NCBI GenBank assembly: GCA_015501585.1
Contig: JADNRY010000009.1
Location: 496,001-560,000 of the forward strand
DNA from: Rhodocollybia butyracea
Lineage: Eukaryota; Basidiomycota; Agaricomycetes; Agaricales; Omphalotaceae
Length of the DNA: 64,000 nt
Direction of reading: 5' to 3'
Shown here one piece after another: positions 10,850-20,809 of this stretch. Numbering within the stretch: position 1 is the first letter of the stretch; each line of letters starts with the position of its first letter. The position numbers and the translations under genes are program-made. The notes under the pieces are model-generated. The model did not search any database and was not told the DNA's origin. It saw only the letters and a list, made by a program, of their open reading frames with translations.

Positions 10850-12467
10850 CTACTTTGGACCCTTGATAAACTCTTTTACTTCGCACAACCCATCCTTCGC
10901 TCCATGACACCACTCCAATGGTTGCACATCGTCATTCACCAATACGCGCACAAACTCCTTTGAATCATCCTTAATAGATCCTCCACTCCTTTTTCCCTTG
11001 CTCCCAGAAGGCTTACTAGTACAGGTCAGCCGCTCGACCACCATCCGTGTACCAAACGGCACTATCCTGGACACTTTGTAAGTCGACGAGTCGTCCCGCT
11101 TCTCGTGACTAAGGTCTTCTTTCTGGCGAAACAGTCCGAGCACGTTGAAGATGCCCGCCATTTCATTGTCATGGGAGAAATCAGCGTAAAACTTGATATC
11201 CGACTCCTTCGACGTTTCGAGACGAGTGCGCAGGTTCTTAGTGTACCCGAGGGGTGAAAGTTCATACTCCGAAGGATACTTAGATCTGAGAGGTAGTTTA
11301 ATGAAAAGAATTCAACGTCGCACTAGCTGGCTACTCACTTGCCAATGTAGTACTTGTCAAGTGCACCCTGCCACGCAAAGTCCTTGAACTGGTCTACAGT
11401 GAAAATCTTGCAGAATGGGCTGAGTTTTTTGGAAGAGGTATCTCCTTCGCGTATCATGCTGGTATGAAAGGGGCACATGAACATGAGACCATACACATCT
11501 TCGTTTGTGAGTTTAACCTTGAGGGTTTTGTCGAGGGCTTCACGGATCGGAGGGAGGTATATTTTCTTCCAAGGGTTAACGTACGTTGTCTTGACTACGG
11601 CAGCAGCTTCTTCGTCTGGCTGGACTGGACATTAGGGTTGACAAAGGGAAGGTGAAAAATCGTGCACCTGTTTTTCGATTATCTTGGGAGATTGAATCCT
11701 GTCGCCTAAGAAAGAGAATAAGTTCAAAGTGTGAGTTCGCGGCAATGCCATGTACCTTGAGCCCATCCCTTTGCCGTTTGTACACCTTCAATCCACTGCT
11801 CTGCCGATTTTTGAACCCGGTGGATGCTCGAGGAGTGCACAAATATACTCTTTCCGGTCATTAAATGCTTGTACCGCGAGTACTGCAGCTGGCCTGACTC
11901 GAACGACCTAAAGACCAGATTTAATATCGTCGGGTGAGAAAGGAGATTTCGCTAACTCCTTCTTGCCGATTTCGGTGAGATTACCCGCGTCATCGGTTTT
12001 GATTGGATAGTCGAAGGCATGCAGGAATTTGAATTCTGGAACGGTATCCCCAGGAAGAACCTTCTGAACATTTTCAACGGCGGTCTTGATAGCGTTATTC
12101 TGATTCGGTGTCGGATACCTTGAACCATGACGCTGAACCTAAGGTAAAGTATCTTTGTGATGAACTGTGGTCAAGGTCAAGAAGCAAGTACGTACAAGAT
12201 TGACCTGAAAACATCGTGAGCCATCAAGGTTGATAACATTGGAAGGATTGTGCGCACCTGGTTAATTGTGCAGCCAGACGATACCGCATACTTTTTATTT
12301 GCAGGAGCTGCAGAAGTATACGGAGCAAACTGGGCCCAAAGGCTTTCAAGTGGTACATCTCCGTGATGATCAGGAATTGTGCGAGGCTTATGGCTGCCAG
12401 TGTTGCCAATTGGGACGGAAGCAACCAAGAGAAAGGAGGAAACAACGAAGGAAGAGAGGAAAAGCAT
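10850..12467 (-). CDS. Secreted histidine acid phosphatase (phytase-like)
   Basis: Branch 2 histidine phosphatase, the family of fungal phytases and acid phosphatases that hydrolyse phosphomonoesters through a phosphohistidine. It begins MLFLSSFVVSSFLLVASVPI, a signal peptide, then LWAQFAPYTSAAP and SSGCTINQ. After two short introns the catalytic motif reads VNLVQRHGSRYPTP (RHGxRxP). Later exons give SFESGQLQYSRYKHLMTGK, FVHSSSIHRVQKSAEQWIEG, DEEAAAVVKTTYVNPWKKIY and MCPFHTSMIREG. Near the end, ADFSHDNEM supplies the second catalytic HD pair, followed by FGTRMVVERLTC and NDDVQPLEWC; stop at 10850. At least six introns are needed. The joins around 11600-11740 are ambiguous because no single splice choice keeps all conserved blocks in frame, so either an atypical intron or a lesion is present there. 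The start is taken at the signal peptide. A broken duplicate lies at 3600-4045. Confidence 0.85.
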
Positions 12468-13507
12468 GACCAGCAGTGCGAAAGGATTTGTAGAGGGCTA
12501 GCAACCTGACCAGCAGGGAGCAGTGGATCGAGAGTCAAAGCTCAGAAAGTTGAATGACTTTTGCTTTTAACCATCCACAGGCCGTGCTAGCGTGGCCTGC
12601 CGTTTGGTCGGATCACCGGCTTCGATTGCATCAGAGATGCGGTGATGCTGACCGTTGATCGCATCAAGCGCCACTTTTTCGTGCTCCTCCCTCAATAAGT
12701 ACAGTTGCTCCAAGTTGAAAAATCTACATACAAAAGCAGGAACACCGAAAATCCCAAAAAATCCACGATTGTAACACTGATGCTAGGCCTAAAGCTGTCC
12801 CCTCTAGGGGGTTTCTTGTCTAAAGAACGTCAACCTCCTAAAGGGCTTGGTTACCAGGCTAACCTCACGCAACTTTGAAACACGCATCATTGTAGCGGCC
12901 GTTGACCTTGCCCAAGAATCAAGATGAAGAAAGCATTTTTTACCTCGGGAATCAAGTGAGAATGAGGGGTTCGTATCCCAGAAGTTCCTACTTACATAGA
13001 CTTTGACCACTGTGATCCTGAGCAGAACATGGGCGCACCGAGCCTGAGTTTGGTCGTCCGCGTCAATTCTCAGTATAATGTATAGCCCTTGTCTCCCCTA
13101 GGCAGACTCTATATGTTTTTTCACAGGCAGGTAGTGCAAACTTGTATAGGGCATAGCCCTATGGTGATAACCATCAGGCCAGGTCATGTCATGAGACTGA
13201 GCAAAAGAGCTTGGGTCTAAGCTTGAACGTTACGCATTACGGCTGAATGTGAACGACGATATCGCAGCTTCCTGGTTCCAGATAAAGAAAGGTTACAAAA
13301 AGTCGACGTTGTGCGAGATCCAAATTAAATAATCTCCAGTCCAATTTGAGGTTGGATTTGGAGATTTGAGAGGGACGCCAGTTAGTTTTATACGCTCAGG
13401 CCCAAATCAGAACCTGTCAATGATATGGAAACGTCGACTGCTTTTGGCTCAACACTCAGCCATAGGCTCACAAGCTTTTTCTTGTCCTCCATTTGAAGAA
13501 ACAGCCA
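12468..13507. other. Intergenic, no supported gene
   Basis: Region between the divergent phosphatase (minus) and family copy C (plus), about 1 kb, presumably holding both promoters. A 68-codon minus-strand ORF at 12804-13010 has no supporting motif. No tRNA, inverted terminal repeat or other structure was seen. Confidence 0.4.
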
Positions 13508-15263
13508 ATGCAAAGACCCTTAGGCCGCTTGGTCCCAGTTACTCCATCAACGTTATCACTAGATTCGCTTGCTTCTGGAAATGCTACGGTCTCTTCTGCA
13601 AGTACATTCACAGGGATCGGCTCACTTTCTGGCAAAGCTATCTTTAACGTTGGGAAACTGACGCTCAAAGCCATCGAACAAGTCATAATATCTCGACGAC
13701 TTTCCGCAATAGCAACACATTTTCCTCATCATGCTGGCGCTAAGCTTCCGGGACTGACTGAAATGTATATGGATCTTTTGGAATTATCAAGGTCAGGATT
13801 TCTTCTCATGGCAGTGAAATCTTTCGAATGCTCACTCAGATGATAGGCCTGAATTATACCCCGAGTCGATTCGAATTCGTGCGCTGCAGATGCTCGTAGC
13901 CCAAATTGCTTCCCGATCCAGTGAGACGCTAGTCAAAGTTCTATCCAACTGGCCAGTGGTTGAACTTTGCCTCATAATTCGTGACATTGCATCCAGGATA
14001 GATCCTATAAGGTTTTACAACCTTTAATTTAAATCTCGTGCTGCTAAACGAGACTTTTTCAAGGCAGATATCTATCCAGGATCCCGTAGTCTTTGAGTAC
14101 CAGAAACACCTTTCCAAAGAGGAGACTTACTACTCTCACTCCCTAACACCCTTCATCGACTTCCTTTCTGCACTTGCTTTTTCTTGCTCGCAAACATTTC
14201 CAGTCATTCTGAGCGCTGGTGTTCAGGACTTGCTGCTGCATTTATACGTCTCTGACTTTCGGGACCCCATCACTTCCGGTAACAAGACATCTTTCATTCG
14301 CAAATCCAGTCTCGCTACTGCTTGTAATTCCTTCTTGCTGGAAGCATGCTCTAATCCTTCATCTCACGAGCAGTTACAACATCACCCGATTCATGGTCTG
14401 TGGTCCCTGAGGCCGATGCTGTCGTTGCGCGGAATGGAGATTAACAGAAGTTCTCAACGTCGTGAGATGTGGCGGACCCTTGGACTCAAGGAAATTAAGT
14501 GGCGAATCAGCTCTGCTTTCGACCTGCTGATGGATTGGGAGCAATCATTCACTGGCACAACTCTGTTTGATTTGTTGATAGATCTCGTCGAATTTTCTGG
14601 GTAAGCAAGCATTTCTTAATAGGACTCGGACTTACATGCATTCCACATCCAGCTCCGATAAGCTCCCGGATGAGATTTGTTTCAGAGCTCTACGATCCCT
14701 TCATTGTTTAATCATTCGTGCTTCAACCAGAGACCCAGTTACAGGACTGAGAATGTACTTCGATCAAACACCGCCAGAATATCCACAGAATGCCTTTGCA
14801 CGAATCATTCAACGAATGTCCGAAAAATTAAAACTGGAATCTCGTGTATAGACTAGATAAATCACTTGCCGAATCATTCTACCAGTTTTGCTGTCCAGAT
14901 GATGGTCAACTAAGAAGAAACGCTGCCATTCATTTCATCCATTGGCTCACCGACAGCGGAAGTCGACATAGTCTTCTCCGTGAGGTACTTATCCAAGCGG
15001 ACATAGAAGGTCTGTTGAGCTCTACCACCAAATTTGTTGAATATTTGGACGGTGTACCGTGGCAACGTTGGTTATCGATCGGACTAGATGCTACTAGTCA
15101 TACCGATGCCATATATCGAGCTGAAGTTCTTTCATTGGGCTGGAGGGCGTTTTTTCAGCATCCCTACTCGGAAAAGGTGTACCCTGTGCTTCGCCTCGAG
15201 GCTTCAGCTCGTGTATTATTAAAGCAGATCGACAGAGATCATGTATATTCATGGGTAACTTAG
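13508..15263 (+). CDS. Repeated family copy C, probably intact only with a very short intron
   Basis: Family member of unknown function on the plus strand. Exons 13508-13791, 13847-14011, 14064-14600, 14653-14817 and 14852-15263. The first three introns have good GT..AG ends and conserved positions; in-frame stops at 13842-13847 are inside the first intron. Conserved blocks: FTGIGSLSGKAIFNVGKLTL, PGLTEMYMDLLELSR, DLLLHLYVSDFRDP, WRISSAFDLLMDWE, MYFDQTPPEYPQNAF. The fourth intron has lost the GTATGT donor seen in A, B, D and E. The only choice restoring the frame uses GTCCGA and gives a 34-nt intron, unusually short; with it the protein is 520 residues and the last exon is exactly as long as in D (412 nt). 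If that intron is not spliced, the product ends at RVSEKLK-like sequence around 14848. Start ATG 13508 aligns with D; an ATG at 13493 is in frame upstream. Confidence 0.6.
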
Positions 15264-15743
15264 CTGTACTTCAATAACTACTACATCATCCTTGCCATCA
15301 AACCCTCGCTTGCATTGAGAGGCCCAAGCCAACAGCTCAACATTAGGAACTGGTGCTCAAAGGTCTGTCACTCAATAAGTTATACAAATATAATAATATT
15401 CCCATTCCTCAGTCAACTTGAAGAACGAACACGAAATAATGCAATATCTACTCCAATTGACGCAACCGAAATTGTTTATGTATGTATGCTATATGATTCT
15501 TACGACGATGAGGAAAAGGCAAATAACGAAAGAGAGACAGGCAGTCAGAATGCAAATAGAATCAAGAAAACATGGACATAGACGAAGCGATTGTTATGTT
15601 AAGTATGTAAGTACGTACCGTATCGTATGTGGTCGCAAAATGATGAGCTGAAAAAAATAATACAACATGAAAATGAAGACGAAAAGGCTTGAGAGAAAGA
15701 CGAGGGAAACCGTTCAAAGTGATTGTATTCATGTTCTCAACGT
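15264..15743. other. Convergent 3' region, no gene
   Basis: Between the stop of copy C (plus) and the stop of the minus-strand gene at 15744. AT-rich, with short ORFs only; expected to hold both 3' untranslated regions. Confidence 0.4.
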
Positions 15744-17413
15744 TCACCATACCCCAGGCATCATCGGCGAGGGATTCGGTAGCATGTATGGAGGCTTGCT
15801 GGCGTATCCAGGCATAGTTGGTGGTGGTACAGCAAGAGCTCGCGAATGATGATGATATGCCGGGTAATGGTGACTTGGTTGAGGATGTGTATGTGGCTGC
15901 TGGGGTTGATGGGGATATGCGTGATGAGGTGTGCGGTGGTACTGAATAGCTGGGTAAGGGACCATTGGCGCCATCGTGTATGCTACGGCTACGGGAATGG
16001 CGACGGCGGGGTAGGGATAGTAAGGCGCGGGAGCGGGAGCCGGAGGGAACATTACCGGGGCTGTCGACTTGGGCTTGGCCGACGAAGAACGGGTGCGGGA
16101 ACGTGAAGGCCGGGCGCTGGATGCTGATGGTGGTTTATCGTTCAGAGAAGGGAATGTGAGGATGTCTAGTGCATTTGCAGCCGACATTGAAGCCACCTTC
16201 TCTGCTTTCTTCTTCCCACGCTTGGTCTGGGCAGACGGTAATGAGATCCAGCCGTCCTTGTTAGCAGCAGGGGGAGTACGAGGCATGGATGACCAAGAGT
16301 CTGAAGAAGATGTGGATGATGACGACGATGTTCCCGTCTGTGACAGCGGTGACGAAGGACTGTGGTCTACCATTTCTATCTCTGTGGCCACAGGGCCAGA
16401 CTCAGTCCGGTGGTGTCTTGAGTGGGACTTATGGGCCTGTGGTGGTGAATCGTCGATACCAATCCAACCATCCTGATTATCAACAAAGAATACCGGAGGC
16501 GGAGTAGAGCATCGGGAAAGCGAACGTGATTTGGAGCTTTCGCCGTCCGAAACCGGGCTTGGACTAGGGCTGTACCCGGATCTATCCTGTGTAGACTGTT
16601 TCGAACGTAACTTGTCCACGAGTGTGCGAGTCCGTGATGAAGATGTCTTTCGACGGGAATCGTCCTGTAGGAAGGCGGGTAAAAGAGAAGACGAGTGCAT
16701 ACGGGATTTGGGTGTAACCTCGTCTGCATCTGTCTTGATATTGGTGAAGAAACCTTGCTCGTCTTTCTCGATCTTGAGTTTCGGATAAGATGAGTTTAGT
16801 GAGGGAAAGACGAAATCGGGTACTGGAGGAGAAGGAGAACTTTTAGTGGCGGCCGAGAACGTAAGCGATGGTGTAAATGAGGAAGCTGATGCGCTCAATC
16901 TCGAGGGTGAAGACTGCGAGGGCTGAGGAACGGTGGCTTGGGCGTCGAAGGCATTTCCCAATCACTAGAGTCAAGGACTAATGAACTGGCCAAGGAACTC
17001 GAGTCAGAGCCATCCTCCGAGAAATCTCCTGTTAAATTCTGCGTCATATCATCCCAATTCTCTCTCGAAAGGACGACATTGTCGTCGTCAATTTCGCGGG
17101 AGATATCGGACACAGGTTCAGAGTGATCGCCACCAAACTTGTAATGAAACCCAGAATTCTCTTCGTACGCACAGAGAACATCAACAGCAGCGGCAACTCC
17201 TACAAGCTCGTTATTCAGCTCCAAATCTCTCTCCAGTGCGCCAATATCATCATCATTGGCCTGGCTTTGCAAAAGCTTTGAAAGTCGATAGGGAGCTTTG
17301 AATTTCGCTTTGAAAGTGGGAGACTCGTATGCCCAAGACACTGACTCAAAGTGAATTGGCCAGTCGGTGTTTGCCGCATCTTCACCAGTCTTGCTTGTTG
17401 TGAGCGTTGGCAT
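15744..17413 (-). CDS. Ser/Pro/His-rich disordered protein, unknown function
   Basis: Unrecognised protein of about 510 residues. Exon 1 runs 17413-16979 and starts MPTLTTSKTGEDAANTDWP. The two open frames overlap at about 16895-16961 and can be joined by an intron at 16978-16923 (GTCCTT..CAG, 56 nt), giving SSLASSL followed by PSQSSPSRLSASAS. The N-terminal 120 residues (HFESVSWAYESPTFKAKFKA, PYRLSKLLQSQ, LERDLELNNELVGVAAAVDV) look ordered. The rest is low-complexity: Ser-rich and charged clusters, KRGKKKAEK, then a Pro/Tyr/His-rich tail (YYPYPAVAIPVAVAYTMAP, HPQPSHHYPAYHHHSRA). A possible intron end GCTAAC..TGTGCAG lies just upstream of the start, so an earlier non-coding exon is likely. 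An alternative start at 17479 adds 22 residues. The tail composition suggests a regulatory or RNA/protein-binding role, but this is only inference. Confidence 0.75.
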
Positions 17414-17931
17414 TGGAGAAAGAACAAGAGCTTTGCTGCTGCTGCACAAAAAAGTTAGCTTTCGGCAGAAAGAGAACAAAGTAATACCGTACAGAAATCA
17501 CCACAATGAACCGGCGTTTCCTAGCAGCGAGCTCAATTCCTCAGAGAATCTCTTTTACACGCTCAGACGATAGAGAAACAGTGATGGCAAAAGAACAGAA
17601 TCAGTCAAGAAAGATGAATGTCAAAGTATGGGGCGAAAGAGTCAGAGCATGGGGCCACCCGTAAGATCAGTCACGTTTTCCCTGAATAAGGTAAATCTCC
17701 GCAAGCGTACTCCGCTAGCTGAAAACCTAGGCCGTGGACCATAAACGAAAATGTTTTGATTAAAAGCCTCGAGGCCCTTTGAGAATATTCGAGAAAAATG
17801 TATTTTCAAATAGAAGGTACACTGGTTCTCTACTAAACGCCTTCAAGTAACCAGACAACTGCGTGTAAACGGCGTGTGCTAACGGCATGTCATCTCACCG
17901 CATCCTTTCAACTTTGACACGAAGGCGATGG
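17414..17931. other. Intergenic, no supported gene
   Basis: Upstream region of the minus-strand gene ending in the duplicated unit. A plus-strand ORF beginning at 17887 (MSSHRILSTL) runs into the duplicated GTAAGTCTAGG donor at 17946. It may be a scrap of the same orphan gene found at 19115-19674, but too little remains to say. Confidence 0.35.
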
Positions 17932-18835
17932 TTTCGCGTCTCGAAGGTAAGTCTAGGCGCGTACAAGTATCAAGATATGTATAGGGGCTATAAATCTTCG
18001 CAGAGCCCAATTCACGTACCTGGTTCCTTCTGGGAAAACTACACTGAATTCAATTTGGAATACATTTACATGTTCAAGGCCAGAAATACGAATCGCTCAT
18101 AAATAAAAGAGGTGGGTGAGTGGGCGACCGGTACAGAGAAAGTCCATCTACGATCCAGCCTTCAAACTGTAAGTATATCTTTCTGTGGCAACGATACCCC
18201 CCATGACTCTGGTTCTCCAGGGCGTATTTGTCACGGTTTTGTACTGAGAGGTATTAAGCCCTTCCAAGTGGGTACATGCATGGAGAGCAAAATATCGCGG
18301 AGGTGAATCACCACGAGTGGTGGAGTCTACCAAAGAAAACCGTCGACAGGCTTGCCATCCGGGTACTTGGCTGAGAAGATGGATATGCTCTTCTGCGTAC
18401 CAGGCATTAAGATCTGCTTCTGCTTCCGGGTTGGGAGCAGGCGACAAGGCGACAGAGACAAAATATACGGGATTCTGTGAGGATTCAAAACTAGGATTTG
18501 AAATCGTAGGCCCCAGAGCTTTGTGGAGAGTCAGACGAGTATCCGCCCCTTGTAAAGCTTCTGAATCTGGGGATATTCCCAAGGCAGACAGTGCGATAGG
18601 AACAGTAGGGTGACCCTCTAAGTTCAAATTGAAATATATAGCATAGGTAGTGTCTGAGGTATAGATGTCTGGAAAGTCGAAATCGTCTGTAAGACGTTGA
18701 AGTCGAAGTTACTTTGTACTAAGAAATTACGAACTCGATCCACCGAACGCGACAGGATCCAGCGATTTTGAAGATTGTATAGTGAGAATGTGGTCATGTT
18801 TGTCGGAGAGAACAGTTGACATCCCGAGTGTCGGA
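17932..18835. repeat. Duplicated unit, first copy
   Basis: About 0.9 kb repeated at 19664-20520 in the same orientation. Both begin at CGTCTCGAAGGTAAGTCT, continue through GCGTACAAGTATCAAG, GGCTATAAATCTTCG and a minus-strand EthD-like gene, and end after GTCGGAGAGAACAGTTGACAT. Identity is high in the coding part (one or two changes per line) and lower in the flank, where small indels occur. About 0.83 kb of unique DNA separates the two copies. Confidence 0.8.
18148..18797 (-). CDS. EthD-like dimeric alpha/beta-barrel protein, copy 1
   Basis: Small protein of 201 residues in the dimeric alpha/beta-barrel (EthD-like) class found in many fungi; the biochemical role of these fungal members is unknown. 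Exons 18797-18731 and 18686-18148, with a 44-nt intron GTAATT..CAG that removes an in-frame shift. It starts MTTFSLYNLQNRWILSRSVD. The barrel signatures are in the second half: YFVSVALSPAPNPEAEADLN, AWYAEEHIHLLSQVPGWQAC (the family pattern WYxxEHixxl..pG), RRFSLVDST and PPRYFALHACTHLEG. The end is RYTYSLKAGS. It is a close paralogue of the gene at 19847-20494 within a segmental duplication; the reading frames of both are intact, which suggests both are used or that the duplication is recent. No signal peptide is seen. Confidence 0.75.
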
Positions 18836-19114
18836 TAATCGATAAGTTATGTAGGATCGGCACTAAGCGCTAAGCGCCCATGTTTATTTCTTAAGCTTCT
18901 TCTAATCTATGGCGCGTACGGACGGCCCACCAAGGCTTTTCGCAGAGGTTCCACCCTTACGACACATTCTTTGACCGCGATTCGAGGCCAAAAAGAACTC
19001 ACAGTTGTCAGCTGCATGAAACTCTCGGCAAAGGTCAAGTTGAAGAAAAATAAGGAGATTGGAGAGCACAATGCAGGATGACGGGATGACGGGATGGAGC
19101 TACCACGAAACCCG
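18836..19114. other. Spacer between duplicated units, 5' part
   Basis: Unique sequence separating the two units. It includes a short tandem GATGACGGGATGACGGGAT at 19077. No start codon for the downstream orphan frame is evident here, so its first exon could lie within or have been lost from this interval. Confidence 0.35.
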
Positions 19115-19674
19115 CAGCCCAAGCTGAGGCAGATACTGTTGCCGCTCCCATTGCGCCGAGCGCTCCTGCTCCGACGCGTCCACCTGAAGCAAACGTGGAC
19201 ATACTGGACGTGGAATCCTTGATTTCTATAGACGATGAGGTCTATGATGGTATTAGGAAGGTCCCAGAGTTGTTTCAAGAGATGTTGCTGTTTTTGGATC
19301 CTTTTGCAAAAGGCTAATGAAGAAGAGGGTATGACCAGAGCTAATCAGACAGGCGCCGCACCTTCTGGAGGTGCAGACCATTTTATGGATATCCTGGGCC
19401 CAGAACCAGATATTACTCTAGTCTCTAGCGACGCGACTCAGCCAGATCAAATCATTTTCCCAAAAATCCTTTCCATACAGTCCGACACGGTCACAATTTC
19501 CCCCTCGCGTTCTTTGTCCCACAGATTATGTGCCAATATTCCTCTCTACAAGCAGGTCAGGGTCTCTCACGAACAAGGGAAGGTCTTCATCCTCGATATA
19601 GAAGATATTAGGAAGAAGTTGAACGAAGAAGCAGGCCCAACTAGGAATGAGGACCTTACAATCGTCTCGAAGGT
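19115..19674 (+). pseudogene. Truncated orphan gene between the duplicated units
   Basis: Coding-like stretch on the plus strand without a recognised family. A frame open from about 19096 gives KPAAQAEADTVAAPIAPSAP and NVDILDVESLISIDDE. A candidate intron (GTCTAT..AAAAG, about 19231-19312) joins it in frame to ANEEEGMTRANQTGAAPSGG and then DHFMDILGPEPDITLVSSDA, QIIFPKILSIQSDTVTISPS and VFILDIEDIRKKLNEE, ending at SK before a GTAAGT donor at 19673. That donor is the left edge of the second duplicated unit, and no continuing exon with coding character was found after it. The gene therefore seems cut by the duplication. No start codon was identified. Acidic and Pro/Ala-rich composition; function unknown. 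Confidence 0.4.
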
Positions 19675-20520
19675 AAGTCTATGCGCGTACAAGTATCAAG
19701 GATATAGGGCTATAAATCTTCGTGGAGCTTAATTCACATGAACTACACTGAATTCAATTTGGAGTACATATACATGAATCGATCATACCTAAAAGGGGTG
19801 GGTGAGTAGGCAACCAGTATAGAGAAAGCTCATCTACCATCCAACATCAAATCTTCAAACGGTAGGCATATCTTTCTCTGGCAACGATACCATCCATGAC
19901 CCTGGTTCTCCAGGGCGTATTTGTCGCGGCTTTGTACTCGGGGGTATTAAACCCTTCCAAATGGGTATATGCATGGAGAGCGAGATATCGTGGAGGTGAA
20001 TCACCACGAGTGGTTGAATCTACCAAGGAAAACCGTCGACAGGCTTGCCATCCTGGTACTTGGCTGAGAAGATGGATATGCTCTTCTGCGTACCAGGCAT
20101 TGAAATCTGCTTCTGCTTCCGGGTTGGGAGCAGGCGACAAGGCGACAGAGATAAAATACACAGGATTTTGTGAGGATTCAAAACTAGGATTTGAAATCGT
20201 AGGCCCTAGAGCTTTGTGGAGAGTCAGACGAGTATCTGCCCCTTGCAAAGCTTCTGAATCTGGTGATATTCCCAAGGCAGACAGTGCGATAGGAACAGTA
20301 GGGTGACCCTCTAAGTTCAAATTGAAATATATGGCATAGGTACTGGGTTCGTTGTCTGAGATATAGACATCTGCAAAGTCGAAATCGTCTGTAAGACGCT
20401 GAAGTCGAAGTTACTGGAAGGAATTACGAACTCGATCCACCGAATACGACAGGATCCAGCAGTTTTGAGGATTGTATAGTGAGAATATGGTCATGTTTGT
20501 CGGAGAGAACAGTTGACATA
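19664..20520. repeat. Duplicated unit, second copy
   Basis: Second copy of 17932-18835 in direct orientation. It differs by small deletions in the flank (for example around 19735 where about 40 bases are missing compared with 18010-18040) and by point changes in the gene. Its left edge coincides with an apparent exon/intron border of the orphan gene. Confidence 0.8.
19847..20494 (-). CDS. EthD-like dimeric alpha/beta-barrel protein, copy 2
   Basis: Paralogue of 18148-18797, 202 residues. Exons 20494-20428 and 20388-19847 with a 39-nt intron (GTAATT..CAG), near the lower size limit for this genome. The barrel signatures are AWYAEEHIHLLSQVPGWQAC and PPRYLALHAYTHLEG. It starts MTIFSLYNPQNCWILSYSVD and ends RYAYRLKI. 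Compared with copy 1 it has a short insertion (SDNEPSTYAIYF against SDTTYAIYF) and a different last few residues because the stop codon moved. Changes are mostly conservative, so both copies may be under constraint. Function unknown. Confidence 0.75.
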
Positions 20521-20809
20521 CTGATACTGATGATATCTCGAGTGAAAGAAGCGAGACGCCCAGAAATGCCGCCGTACCGGCTAAAACTAAAGGATGTGAC
20601 TAATTCCGCTTTACAGTTCGGGGTTCCCTTCCGCTTTCCCTTCTTTCCACCACCTTCTAACTATCGGCTCTCCTACCGAAACTGGACCTACCGCCTTTTA
20701 ACGACCCGCGACACGAAAACTTGAGAGTTTGAGGTGGAAACCCAACTGCATCGTACCAAATGTTAGCAATAACTAATAGTTTTTCGTTTTTTAGACTTGC
20801 CTTGGCAAA
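20521..20809. promoter_or_regulatory. Divergent promoter region between EthD copy 2 and AUR1
   Basis: About 290 bp shared upstream region of a minus-strand and a plus-strand gene. Pyrimidine-rich tracts (CCGCTTTCCCTTCTTTCCACC at 20630) and AATAGTTTTTCGTTTTTTAG precede the AUR1 start. No clear TATA box. Confidence 0.4.

Noticed and set aside
13842..13847. TGA TAG stops in exon 1 of family copy C taken as a pseudogene mark
   Set aside because: They lie in the first intron, GTCAGG..TAG at 13792-13846, whose position is shared by copies A, B, D and E.
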